Assembly: GCF_007109225.1 (NCBI RefSeq)
Contig: NZ_VJZK01000003.1
Coordinates: 248,001-312,000 of the forward strand
Direction: 5' to 3'
Length of the DNA stretch: 64,000 nt
Origin: Flavobacterium sp. GT3R68
GTDB taxonomy: Bacteria; Bacteroidota; Bacteroidia; Flavobacteriales; Flavobacteriaceae
The notes under the pieces are model-generated. The model made no database searches. It was not told the DNA's origin and saw nothing but the letters and a program-made list of their open reading frames with translations. Made by a program: the position numbers and the translations under genes. Numbering within the stretch: the stretch's first letter is position 1; each line of letters opens with the position of its first letter. Shown piece after piece: positions 1 to 8,169 of the stretch.

Positions 1-1514
1 CTAATTCTGGTCGATATAATATCGAAGATGCTGGCGTAAATTCAAAATATTCCGATTATGGAAGTTCTTTTTCTGGAAACCAACTTGTTTTTACATCCGC
101 TCGCGACACTGGAAGTTTATTTAAGATAAAAGACAAGTGGACTAATCAGTATTTCACGAATATGTATTCTTCGGAGATAAGTGCTGACACTGTACTTGGG
201 CCAGTTAAAAAATTCGCAAGAAAAATAAACACCAAGTTTCACGAAGCTACCCCTGTTTTTACAAAAGATGGACAAACGGTTTATTTTACCCGAAATAATT
301 TCAACAATGGAAAAAAAGGAAAAGATGCCAACAGAGTAGTGATGTTAAAAATATACAAAGCCACCTTGGTTAATAAAGAATGGGACAACGAAGTGGAGTT
401 GCCTTTCAACAGTAACAATTACAGTGTGGCTCATCCTGCGTTAAGCCCTGATGAAAAGACGCTTTATTTTGCTTCCGATATGCCTGGAACATTGGGGCAA
501 TCTGATATCTTTAAGGTGAAAATAAACGAAGATGGTAGCTACGGAGTTCCTGAAAATTTAGGTTTTCCGATTAATACGGAAGGAAAAGAAACCTTTCCTT
601 ATGTCAGTAACGAAAATGAACTCTACTTTGCCTCCGACGGACATCCCGGACTTGGTGGTTTGGATATTTTCGCATCACAAATTGCAAAAGACGGTTCGTA
701 CAGAAAAGTAAAAAATATCGGCGAGCCTGCCAATTCCCCTAAGGATGATTTTGGGTATCTGATTGATGTCAAAACACGGAAAGGCTTTTTGTCTTCCAAC
801 CGTGTGGGCGGACAAGGATACGATGATATTTACAAATTTCTTGAAACCCGAAAATTGAATTGCGAACAGGCTTTATCCGGAATTGTTACGGATCTGGAAA
901 CTTCAGAAATATTACCTGACTCAAAGGTTACTTTATTTGATGATAAATTTACTTTAATTAAAGAAGTAAAAGCAGACGATAAAGGACATTACGAGTTTGA
1001 AGTGGAGTGTGAAATGACCTATTATGTTCGTGGAGAAAAAGAAGCATATGAAACCAAGGAGCAAAAAATCACAATTTCAAATGTAACCGGAAAAACAGAT
1101 TTACCAATCCAGTTGGAGAAAAAAGTGAAACCGGTAACTGTGGGTGATGACCTTGCTAAAGCTTTCGGTATCAAAATGATTTACTTTGATTTCGACAAAT
1201 GGGATATCCGTACGGATGCGGCCTACGAACTCGAAAAAATATTGGATGTAATGAAAGAATATCCAAATATGAAAATTGATGTCCGTTCTCATACTGATAG
1301 CCGCGGTTCTTTCGAATACAATGATAAACTATCCGGAAACAGAGCCAACTCCACAATGGAATGGTTAATCAAAAATGGCGTGAAAAAAGATCGTCTGACC
1401 GGTAAAGGTTATGGCGAAAGAGAACTGTTCAATAAATGTGCTGATAATGTTGAATGTTCTGAAGAAGACCATCAATTAAACAGACGTAGCCAATTTATTA
1501 TCACAGCCTTATAA
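1..1514 (+). CDS. PD40/OmpA-family outer-membrane protein (5' end outside window)
   Basis: The reading frame is open to the first base of the window, so the start lies upstream; the first in-frame ATG (162) is internal. In order one sees WD40-like PD40 beta-propeller repeats (for example ATPVFTKDGQTVYFTR), a carboxypeptidase-regulatory-like beta sandwich (about codons 280-360) and a C-terminal OmpA peptidoglycan-binding domain with IYFDFDKWDIR and DVRSHTDSRG. This architecture is typical of the Flavobacterium proteins encoded beside PorP/SprF-type type IX secretion proteins and resembles PorE. It probably anchors an outer-membrane complex to peptidoglycan. A T9SS link is an inference, because the upstream partner is not visible. 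A terminator follows. Confidence 0.85.
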   Translation, partial: NSGRYNIEDAGVNSKYSDYGSSFSGNQLVFTSARDTGSLFKIKDKWTNQYFTNMYSSEISADTVLGPVKKFARKINTKFHEATPVFTKDGQTVYFTRNNFNNGKKGKDANRVVMLKIYKATLVNKEWDNEVELPFNSNNYSVAHPALSPDEKTLYFASDMPGTLGQSDIFKVKINEDGSYGVPENLGFPINTEGKETFPYVSNENELYFASDGHPGLGGLDIFASQIAKDGSYRKVKNIGEPANSPKDDFGYLIDVKTRKGFLSSNRVGGQGYDDIYKFLETRKLNCEQALSGIVTDLETSEILPDSKVTLFDDKFTLIKEVKADDKGHYEFEVECEMTYYVRGEKEAYETKEQKITISNVTGKTDLPIQLEKKVKPVTVGDDLAKAFGIKMIYFDFDKWDIRTDAAYELEKILDVMKEYPNMKIDVRSHTDSRGSFEYNDKLSGNRANSTMEWLIKNGVKKDRLTGKGYGERELFNKCADNVECSEEDHQLNRRSQFIITAL

Positions 1515-1552
1515 GAAATTATTAAGTCAACAGTTAAATAAAGTATGTACAA

Positions 1553-1582
1553 AAACCTGTCCATAATCGGACAGGTTTTTTT
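1553..1582 (+). terminator. Rho-independent terminator after the OmpA gene
   Basis: A 10-bp stem AAACCTGTCC/GGACAGGTTT with a 6-nt loop is followed directly by a T-run, about 40 bp after the stop codon. Confidence 0.85.
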
Positions 1583-1667
1583 ATATACTGACGGTGTCAA
1601 TCTCCAAAAAACGATTATCTGTGATTGGTTATTGCGTTGACTTCTAATCTATCTAAACATTAAGTAT

Positions 1668-1693
1668 AAAAAAAACTACCCCGAAGAGTAGTT
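1668..1693 (-). terminator. Rho-independent terminator of the CAP lipoprotein gene
   Basis: Read on the minus strand, AACTACTC-TTCG-GGGTAGTT forms an 8-bp stem with a UUCG loop, followed by about eight Ts. It lies 34 bp downstream of the CAP gene. Confidence 0.8.
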
Positions 1694-1726
1694 CTTTTAA
1701 CAAACAAAACAATATAAACTTCATCT

Positions 1727-2221
1727 TTATTTCTTCATAAATATATTGGTGTAGTACTTCTTCCCGGTTGTTGGGCTGGTTGTAACTGAAATCCCGAAAT
1801 GAGTAGAATTCCCCTCTATATTTGCTTTATGTCCAGGGCTGTTTAACCAGGCGCTTAAAGCGGATTGTGGTGTCATAAAATTATAAGCCACATTTTCATT
1901 TACAGTAACTGCTCCAAGTACATGGATAATATTGTCGGAACGCTCCTGAAAATAGGCATGGTCAACCACATTGTTTTCAATCATGTATTCATTGTGCTCT
2001 TCTGACTTATAAGAGATATGATTTACCATTATAAGTTCATTTAGTCCAATGCTAACTCTATATTCGTTAATTATTCTGGCTAATTCCGTTTCATCAGCAT
2101 TGTAATTATAATTCATTACTTGTGTTTCTGTTACGGCAGCATCATCAGAAGATGGAGAACAGGAAAAAAGTGTAAATACAAGTACAAGTGGTGCTAAGGC
2201 TTTTAAGAATTTTACTCTCAT
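1727..2221 (-). CDS. CAP-domain (SCP/PR-1-like) lipoprotein
   Basis: The protein has about 164 residues starting at MRVKFLKAL; an in-frame start 11 codons upstream would only add a charged stretch before the signal peptide. The signal peptide ends in the lipobox LFSC, so it is probably a lipoprotein. The mature part shows CAP-domain motifs: a helix with NEYRVSIGL, HNEYM, a His in VVDHAYFQER, ENVAY, and WLNSPGHKANI near the C terminus, ending in YYTNIFMKK. CAP proteins occur in secreted bacterial proteins of mostly unknown activity. The gene stands alone with its own terminator. Assignment to the CAP fold is firm; the biochemical role is unknown. Confidence 0.85.
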   Translation of the reverse strand: MRVKFLKALAPLVLVFTLFSCSPSSDDAAVTETQVMNYNYNADETELARIINEYRVSIGLNELIMVNHISYKSEEHNEYMIENNVVDHAYFQERSDNIIHVLGAVTVNENVAYNFMTPQSALSAWLNSPGHKANIEGNSTHFGISVTTSPTTGKKYYTNIFMKK

Positions 2222-2439
2222 AGTACGATTTTTTTTAACTATTACTTTAAACATACTTGCTTGATTATAAATAAGTTCTGTTTAAATTTGTTACGTCAAT
2301 ATTACCACCTTATCGACGAACAACCAAAAAAAATCGATTAACTACATCTTTTTTTTCTTTTAATCGATAAATTTCTTACAATTAATTAATTTATCATAGT
2401 TAAAAACTTAAGTGTTAGATAGTTAAAAAAGTTTGGACC

Positions 2440-2470
2440 AAAAAAAAACGACCCCTAGCGAAGTGGTCGT
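2440..2470 (-). terminator. Rho-independent terminator of the pdxH operon
   Basis: On the minus strand a stem ACGACC/GGTCGT around a 9-11 nt loop is followed by eight Ts, 46 bp downstream of the pdxH stop. Confidence 0.75.
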
Positions 2471-2515
2471 GTAATTGTAAATTATTGGTTTTTAAATGGT
2501 TACGTTTTTATCGTA

Positions 2516-3160
2516 CTATGGTGAGAGACGGTCTATTTTCCATGAAAAATCATCTTGTAACTGGAATCGAATCCTATCATGCAACCTGTTAGGACGTCCT
2601 TGCCAAAACTCTACTTCAACAGGTTTTACCAAAAAACCTCCCCAATATTTTGGTCTCGGAATTTCTTTTCCTACAAAATCTATTTCCAACTTTTTTAGGT
2701 TTTCTTCCAATATGGCCCGCGAAGGAATCACCTCACTTTGATGAGAAACTATGGCGCCCAATTTACTGCCCTCAGGACGGGATTCAAAATAGCCATCCGA
2801 AATGTTTTCCGCAGTTTTTTCAGCAATTCCTTTAATAATTACCTGACGTTCGGCTGCATGCCAAAAAAACGACAGGCAAATATTAGGATTATTACTGATA
2901 GCCCTACCCTTTTCTGATTCATAATTGGTATAAAATATAAATCCCTCATAGGTGAATTGTTTTAATAACACCACTCTCGATTTTGGAAAGCCATCTAGAC
3001 CAATCGTTGCCACAGTCATCGCATTAACTTCACCTTCGCTTTCCATGCTTTCGACTTCGCGAAACCATCTGTTGAAAAGGTTTATGGGATCTTCCGGAAT
3101 ATTGGTTTCGAGAAGTTCGTTTTTTTCATACGATTTCCTGTAGTGGCTCAGATCTTCCAT
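2516..3160 (-). CDS. pdxH: Pyridoxamine 5'-phosphate oxidase
   Basis: This FMN enzyme oxidises pyridoxine/pyridoxamine 5'-phosphate to pyridoxal 5'-phosphate, the last step of vitamin B6 synthesis and salvage. At 214 aa it has the usual length. It shows the conserved FMN/substrate segments SRVVLLKQF, FYTNYESEKG, LSFFWHAAERQVIIKG and the hallmark C-terminal block with RPNRLHDR, and ends in RLSP like other PdxH proteins. It begins 12 bp after the rnz stop and is the last gene of a minus-strand run that starts with pyrR, so co-transcription is likely. Confidence 0.97.
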   Translation of the reverse strand: MEDLSHYRKSYEKNELLETNIPEDPINLFNRWFREVESMESEGEVNAMTVATIGLDGFPKSRVVLLKQFTYEGFIFYTNYESEKGRAISNNPNICLSFFWHAAERQVIIKGIAEKTAENISDGYFESRPEGSKLGAIVSHQSEVIPSRAILEENLKKLEIDFVGKEIPRPKYWGGFLVKPVEVEFWQGRPNRLHDRIRFQLQDDFSWKIDRLSP

Positions 3161-3172
3161 TTCTTCGTTTAT

Positions 3173-4078
3173 TTAAAATTCAAATGTTTTACCGTCATCT
3201 GCTAATAACACCTCCGTGAAAATAGTCTCTGCTTCTTCTTTGAAAAGATTAATGCTTTCATATCGGGTAGAGTAATGCCCCAGGATCAATTGTTTGACAT
3301 TGGCTTTTAAAGCGATTGTCGCGGCTTCCTTCGCAGTAGAATGCATCGTTTTACCTGATAAATGAACTTCAGATTGCAAAAAAGTAGCCTCATGATACAA
3401 AACATCAACATCTTTAATTATCGGAACAATACTTTCATCATATAATGTATCGGAGCAAAAGGCATAGCTTTTCGGCGCAATGGGATCGAATGTCAGCTTT
3501 TTATTTTCAATGACCCTGCCGTCCTCTAACGTAATATTTTTTCCGTTTTTTATATTTTGAAAATAACACTTGTCAATTTCATAATTCTGAACCGCTTCAA
3601 AATTCAGTTTTCTGTCACCAATTTTTTCTTGGAACAAAAAACCATTAGTATAAATCCGGTGTTTCAACGGAATGGTTTTTACCAATACTTTGTCATCCTC
3701 ATAAATCACCTCGCTTACTGCCGATTCTAATTCATGAAAAAACAGGCCATATTCTGCCCAGGAATTCGCTAACCGTAATTGCAGTGTAATCACCTCTTTG
3801 ATGCCTTTTGGGCCATAAATATGTAAGTCCTGAGTACGGTTCAGCAACATGAAGGTGGAAACCAAACCCACTAAACCATAAAAATGATCACCGTGTAAAT
3901 GCGAAATAAAAATATGGTTGATTTTTGAAAAACGTATTTTATTTTTACGCAGCTGCACTTGTGTCCCTTCTCCGCAATCAATCAGAAATAATCTGTTCCT
4001 GATATCCAAGACCTGCGAAGTCGGATTGGTAAAGGTTCGGGGCGTTGCTGCATAGCAACCTAATATGGTTAGATTCAA
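3173..4078 (-). CDS. rnz: Ribonuclease Z (tRNA 3' processing endonuclease)
   Basis: RNase Z cleaves tRNA precursors at the 3' side of the discriminator base. The 301-residue protein has the metallo-beta-lactamase signature SHLHGDHFYGL (His60, His62, Asp64, His65), a C-terminal HSTAKEAA segment and GHYSTRYE, as in the ElaC family. The start is a TTG codon: MNLTILGCYAATPRT is the normal family N terminus and no ATG is suitably placed. It sits between a 60-aa membrane protein and pdxH with short gaps. Confidence 0.95.
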   Translation of the reverse strand: MNLTILGCYAATPRTFTNPTSQVLDIRNRLFLIDCGEGTQVQLRKNKIRFSKINHIFISHLHGDHFYGLVGLVSTFMLLNRTQDLHIYGPKGIKEVITLQLRLANSWAEYGLFFHELESAVSEVIYEDDKVLVKTIPLKHRIYTNGFLFQEKIGDRKLNFEAVQNYEIDKCYFQNIKNGKNITLEDGRVIENKKLTFDPIAPKSYAFCSDTLYDESIVPIIKDVDVLYHEATFLQSEVHLSGKTMHSTAKEAATIALKANVKQLILGHYSTRYESINLFKEEAETIFTEVLLADDGKTFEF

Positions 4079-4117
4079 CGTATTTACAGTTTTTGTTATT
4101 CGTATCTATATTAAAGA

Positions 4118-4300
4118 TTATTTTCTTCTTAAAGAAAATATCATGGCTATGATCAGGCAGGTATTTGAAAAAATTCCTAAATAATTTATTTTGCCAAAAT
4201 AAAGGGAACTATAAATATTTAAGCATAAAAGAAAAGTGGCACCTACTAATATCACCCATTTTAAAATGTACAGATTTTTTTTGTTTTTATAGAAATCCAT
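4118..4300 (-). CDS. Small two-helix membrane protein, unknown function
   Basis: The 60-residue product has a basic N terminus (MDFYKNKKN) and two predicted membrane helices (about residues 14-31 and 37-55), ending in SLRRK. It matches no family I recognise. It lies 11 bp after the STAS-like gene and 39 bp before rnz on the same strand, and this tight spacing inside a run of conserved genes is the main argument that it is real. Confidence 0.6.
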   Translation of the reverse strand: MDFYKNKKNLYILKWVILVGATFLLCLNIYSSLYFGKINYLGIFSNTCLIIAMIFSLRRK

Positions 4301-4311
4301 TGATACTTAAA

Positions 4312-4644
4312 TTAAAACCCTAAATCACGTTCTATTTCTTCCATCTCAATCATATCGTGTGCTTCCAAAAGTGTTGGAACCACCGACATGGCCGTAGGAA
4401 CGTCATTAAAATCGATTTTTTCAGCGACCATTATGAAAGATTTTTTTCCTTTTTTATGTTTTTTAGATAAATCCAAAAAAGCCTTGATACTTTTAATATC
4501 GACCGTTTTATCATGGGTAATATCCAAAATCAGGTTTACGTCCTTAAAACTGGCATATTGACCAATTATTTTATCCAAAAATAAAACAATGTTCCCCTCG
4601 GTATCTTTAATAACTGTTGTATGTCCTTTACTATCTACTTTCAT
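4312..4644 (-). CDS. Conserved STAS-like protein encoded upstream of rnz
   Basis: The 110-residue soluble protein has an alternating beta/alpha pattern (TTVIKDTEGNIVLFLD, then NLILDIT, SIKAFLDLSKKHKKG, SFIMVAE, VPTLLEAHDMIEMEE) that resembles STAS/anti-anti-sigma domains. Flavobacterial genomes keep such a gene beside rnz, and it is sometimes labelled ribonuclease Z by transfer; it has no metallo-beta-lactamase motif, so that label would be wrong. It starts 26 bp after pyrB and precedes a small membrane-protein gene. Its function is unknown and the STAS-like fold is my inference from the pattern. Confidence 0.75.
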   Translation of the reverse strand: MKVDSKGHTTVIKDTEGNIVLFLDKIIGQYASFKDVNLILDITHDKTVDIKSIKAFLDLSKKHKKGKKSFIMVAEKIDFNDVPTAMSVVPTLLEAHDMIEMEEIERDLGF

Positions 4645-4670
4645 TTATGCTGAATTTATTTCAGTACTAT

Positions 4671-5597
4671 TTATTGAATTTTGGAGGCCAGTAAATAAAT
4701 CACAGCCATTCTGACTGCTACCCCATTTTCCACCTGATTTAAAATCACGGATTGTTGTGAATCGGCAACATCGGATGTAATTTCGACCCCTCTGTTGATT
4801 GGTCCCGGATGCATGATAACGATTTCTTTATCCAAGGAATCCAGTAATGCTTTGTCCACTCCGTACTGTTGCGCATATTCCCGTGTTGATGGAAAAAAAT
4901 TCACATCCATACGTTCATTCTGCACCCGAAGCATATTCGCTACATCACACCATTCTAAGGCTTTGCGCAAATTGGGCTCAACCGTTACTCCAAGCGATTC
5001 AATATATCTTGGAATAAGGGTTTTGGGTCCGCACACCTTGACTTCCGCACCTTGCATCTGTAAGGCATAGATATTTGAAAGTGCTACTCTGGAGTGCAAT
5101 ACATCTCCAACAATCACTACTTTTTTACCGACTACATCTCCTAATTTTTCCCTGATAGAATAACTGTCCAGCAATGCCTGGGTCGGATGCTCATGTGCTC
5201 CATCTCCTGCATTTACAATACTGGCTTTCACATTTTTTGATAGGAAATGAGCCGCACCCGGATTGCTGTGGCGCATGACCACCATATCTACTTTCATGGA
5301 AAGTATGTTGTTTACGGTATCAATTAACGTTTCCCCCTTCTTAACGGAAGACTGAGCTGCAGAAAAACTGATGACATCTGCCGAAAGTCTTTTTTGTGCT
5401 AATTCAAAAGAAAGCTTTGTTCGGGTACTGTTTTCAAAAAATATATTGGCAATGGTAATGTCCCGAAGTGTCGGGACTTTTTTGATCGGGCGGTTGATAA
5501 CTTCTTTAAAATGATCGGCCGTTTCAAAAATAAGGTCAATATCTTTTTTGGTGATATATTTTATGCCTAATAAATGATTTACGCTTAATTCGCTCAT
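4671..5597 (-). CDS. pyrB: Aspartate carbamoyltransferase catalytic subunit
   Basis: It catalyses carbamoyl phosphate plus aspartate to carbamoyl aspartate, the committed step of de novo pyrimidine synthesis. The 308-aa protein shows the carbamoyl-phosphate loop FFENSTRTKLSFE (STRT at residues 57-60), the HPTQALLD motif, and HPGPINRGVE near the C terminus. It starts 2 bp after pyrR, so the two are co-transcribed and probably coupled. No pyrI regulatory subunit is adjacent, which fits a PyrR-associated pyrB of the short catalytic class. Confidence 0.97.
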   Translation of the reverse strand: MSELSVNHLLGIKYITKKDIDLIFETADHFKEVINRPIKKVPTLRDITIANIFFENSTRTKLSFELAQKRLSADVISFSAAQSSVKKGETLIDTVNNILSMKVDMVVMRHSNPGAAHFLSKNVKASIVNAGDGAHEHPTQALLDSYSIREKLGDVVGKKVVIVGDVLHSRVALSNIYALQMQGAEVKVCGPKTLIPRYIESLGVTVEPNLRKALEWCDVANMLRVQNERMDVNFFPSTREYAQQYGVDKALLDSLDKEIVIMHPGPINRGVEITSDVADSQQSVILNQVENGVAVRMAVIYLLASKIQ

Positions 5598-5599
5598 TT

Positions 5600-6145
5600 C
5601 TACTGATTGTTATTGATTAAAAAAACGCCATCTTCCCCATTCTTCTCTGCCCAGCTTACTTTTACTTTCTCATTATTTATGGCATCTACCTGACGGCCTC
5701 GATAATCGGGCTGTATCGGTAAATCCCGACTGAAACGTCGGTCTATCAATGTCAGAAGTTCAATTCCCGAAGGTCTTCCAAAGGACTGAATCGCGGTTAA
5801 TGCGGCCCTGATGCTTCTACCCGTATATAAAACATCATCAATGAAGATGACTTTTTTATTTTCTACCAAAAAATTGATTTGGGTTTTATTTGCCTCCAAC
5901 GGTTTATCCGTTCGGCGAAAATCGTCTCTAAAGAAAGTGATATCCAGATAACCCAATGCAATATTTGGAACTTGATAATCGTTTTCTAAGATGTTTTTTA
6001 AACGTTCTGCGAGAAAAGTTCCCCGAGGCTGAATTCCTATTAAGATCGTGTTTGAAAAATCAAGATGTTTTTCAATTAACTGACAGGCCAAACGATGCAG
6101 AATGATATTGACTTCCTTTGATGTAAGCAATATTTTTTGACTCAT
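5600..6145 (-). CDS. pyrR: PyrR bifunctional regulator / uracil phosphoribosyltransferase
   Basis: The 181-residue type I phosphoribosyltransferase has the PRPP-binding loop VIFIDDVLYTGRSIRAAL and the PyrR-like GIQPRGTFLAERL and DRRFSRDLPIQPDYRGR blocks. In Gram-positive bacteria PyrR binds pyr mRNA to control attenuation and also has UPRT activity. Here it is the first gene of the minus-strand pyr/rnz/pdxH run. I see no obvious PyrR-binding hairpin in the 200 bp upstream, so RNA binding in this organism is unproven. Confidence 0.95.
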   Translation of the reverse strand: MSQKILLTSKEVNIILHRLACQLIEKHLDFSNTILIGIQPRGTFLAERLKNILENDYQVPNIALGYLDITFFRDDFRRTDKPLEANKTQINFLVENKKVIFIDDVLYTGRSIRAALTAIQSFGRPSGIELLTLIDRRFSRDLPIQPDYRGRQVDAINNEKVKVSWAEKNGEDGVFLINNNQ

Positions 6146-6349
6146 AATGAGGTTTTGTGTTTGGAATACAAATATAGGAATTATAGTTAGGAATTATAAA
6201 TTATCAGATGAGAATTTAAGTGATTAAAATTACTAGAAATTTTATAATGAAATTCAAAATTATACAACAGTTTCAAAAAATTCTACAACAACAATTGGTT
6301 TTTTTAAGCTAACTTTAATATATAATTAATCACCGAAAAAACTATTCTT

Positions 6350-6991
6350 ATGGAAACTCCAACAAAAAAAACAGTCACACCAGCTACAAAGGCTAAAAGT
6401 ACAAATACTAAATCTACTAAGGCAACAAAAGCTAAAACTACCAAAGCTAGATCTCCTAAAGTTGTAAAGTCGAAAGCAGATTCTTCAAAAAAACCAGTAA
6501 AAACCCTCTCTAATTTATTTGAGGATAGTCTAAAAGATATTTTCTGGGCAGAAAAAGCCTTGACTAAAGCCTTACCTAAAATGGTTAAAAATGCCACCTC
6601 TCCTGATTTGAAAAAAGCAATTGAAAACCATTTGGAAGAGACAAATACGCAAATTACCCGCTTAGAAGAAATTTTTAAGTTATTGGGAAAAAAAGCTGTT
6701 GGAAAAAAATGTGACGCAATGGAAGGGTTGATAGAAGAAGGTCAAGATATTATGGATGAAACAGCGATTGGATCCGTTAGAGATGCTGGAATCATTGCAG
6801 CTTCCCAGAAAATAGAGCATTATGAAATAGCCACTTACGGAACTCTGTATGCCTTTGCAACAGCATTGGATGAGGATGATGTCTCGAGATTATTGCTATT
6901 GACTTTAGAAGAAGAGAAAAATGCTGATGGTAAACTTACTGAAATTGCCTTGGCACATATTAATATCGATGCTGCTGATAAAAATAAATAA
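6350..6991 (+). CDS. DUF892 (YciE/YciF-type) ferritin-like protein with a basic N-terminal tail
   Basis: Residues about 1-50 are almost only Lys, Thr, Ala, Ser and Pro, with repeated TKxTKA-type steps, like histone H1 or AlgP tails. Residues about 52-210 form a four-helix DUF892 domain beginning LSNLFEDSLKDIFWAEKALTKALPKM, with Glu/His residues expected of a diiron ferritin-like bundle (ENHLEETNTQ, KIEHYEIATYGTL). YciF-type proteins are stress-induced in enterobacteria. The tail may bind DNA or another polyanion (inference). It is monocistronic and followed by a terminator. Confidence 0.9.
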   Translation: METPTKKTVTPATKAKSTNTKSTKATKAKTTKARSPKVVKSKADSSKKPVKTLSNLFEDSLKDIFWAEKALTKALPKMVKNATSPDLKKAIENHLEETNTQITRLEEIFKLLGKKAVGKKCDAMEGLIEEGQDIMDETAIGSVRDAGIIAASQKIEHYEIATYGTLYAFATALDEDDVSRLLLLTLEEEKNADGKLTEIALAHINIDAADKNK

Positions 6992-7024
6992 GGGTGATCA
7001 AGCCATTATTTCTATTATACAAAA

Positions 7025-7050
7025 AACTCCCATAGTCCCGGGAGTTTTTT
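7025..7050 (+). terminator. Rho-independent terminator after the DUF892 gene
   Basis: Stem AACTCCC/GGGAGTT with an 8-nt loop is followed by a T-run, 34 bp after the stop codon. Confidence 0.8.
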
Positions 7051-7144
7051 AATATTCCTATTTTGAAAACATTTTATTGCCAATCGGACTATTGCCGTTC
7101 TCATTTCTTAATCTAAATTAAGTACTTATGTAGTCATCATGATT

Positions 7145-7152
7145 TAACTTTG
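7145..7152 (+). promoter_or_regulatory. Possible Bacteroidota -7 element (TAACTTTG) before pirin
   Basis: TAACTTTG fits the flavobacterial -7 consensus TAnnTTTG and lies 25 bp before the pirin ATG. I find no TTG at the expected -33 spacing, so support is partial. Confidence 0.4.
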
Positions 7153-7176
7153 TATAATACTTTAAAAGTAAAGATC

Positions 7177-8054
7177 ATGGCAACAAAAAATATTGAATTA
7201 ATAGCAGCGCCTCAAACGCCGCATTTCGTGGGGGATGGTTTTAGAGTACATAATTTTATTCCCAGCGGATATCATTTGGATATGGAACGGATGAGCCCTT
7301 TTATTATGCTGGATTACAATTCCAAATATCATTTTCCGCCTCTAAAATCCCAAAAGGCGTCGGGGTTCATCCGCACAGAGGATTTGAAACTGTAACTATT
7401 GCCTACAAAGGAAAAGTTGCCCATCATGACAGTGCCGGAGGTGGCGGAATTATTGGTGAAGGCGATGTGCAATGGATGACAGCAGCCTCGGGAGTGTTAC
7501 ACAAAGAATACCACGAAGAAGAATTCAGTAAAACTGGTGGTGAATTTCAAATGGTACAACTGTGGGTGAATTTGCCTGCAAAGGATAAAATGTCGACACC
7601 CAAATACCAGGGAATTACGAATGAGCAAATCAGCAAATATGAGCTTCCTGATAATGCGGGAATTATAGAGGTCATTGCCGGAAATTATAAAGGGACCAAA
7701 GGAGCCGCTTCTACATTTACTCCGGTAAATCTTCAGAATGCAAAATTGAACAAAGGAGGTAAAGCTTTCTTTACCTTTCCCTCAAATTACAACACCGCAC
7801 TATTGATTATTGAAGGAAGCATTAAAGTAAATAATAATGAAGTGATTCCGACCGATCATTTTGGTTTATTCGAAAACAAGGGAGAAGATTTCGCTATCGA
7901 AGCATTAGAAAACAGCATTGTTTTAATTTTGAGCGGAGAACCGATTAACGAACCTATTTTCGCACACGGCCCATTTGTAATGAATACCCGTGAGGAAATT
8001 ATTGATGCCATGAATGATGTCAGTGCGGGGAAATTTGGTCATCTCGAAGATTAA
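7177..8054 (+). pseudogene. Pirin-family protein, interrupted by a one-base frameshift
   Basis: Codons from ATG 7177 encode a pirin N terminus (PQTPHFVGDGFRVHNFIPSG, then SPFIMLDYN and FPPLKSQK). The frame then ends at a TAA at 7393-7395. The frame shifted by one reads GVHPHRGFETVTIAYKGKVA and continues without a stop through HHDSAGGGGIIGEGDVQWM, ASGVLHKEYHEEEF and the C-terminal cupin to 8054. Adding one A to the AAAA run at 7352-7355 restores QKGVGVHPHRGFE and a complete protein of about 292 aa. The HxH metal-binding motif lies right after the break. Either a homopolymer sequencing error or a recent inactivating mutation explains this. Pirins are Fe-binding cupins, some with quercetinase activity. 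Confidence 0.9.
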
Positions 8055-8116
8055 TCATACAACCCTACAATGAGTAAACGGCGTTCAGGAATTGGTAACA
8101 TACCTTTTTAAAAAAT

Positions 8117-8147
8117 AAAAAACTCCTGCTGGTGGCAGGAGTTTTAC
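8117..8147. terminator. Bidirectional terminator between pirin and the metallophosphatase gene
   Basis: Perfect 11-bp stem AAAACTCCTGC/GCAGGAGTTTT with a 5-nt loop, with A- and T-rich flanks, between two convergent genes. Confidence 0.85.
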
Positions 8148-8169
8148 CTTATATTTACTTCCAGTCAAT

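Noticed and set aside
4312..4644. Second ribonuclease Z
   Set aside because: No HxHxDH motif and only 110 residues; the name would only be inherited from the neighbouring rnz.
5600..6349. PyrR-binding attenuator upstream of pyrR
   Set aside because: No anti-terminator/terminator pair or PyrR-binding loop is visible in 6146-6349; the spacer is plain AT-rich sequence.
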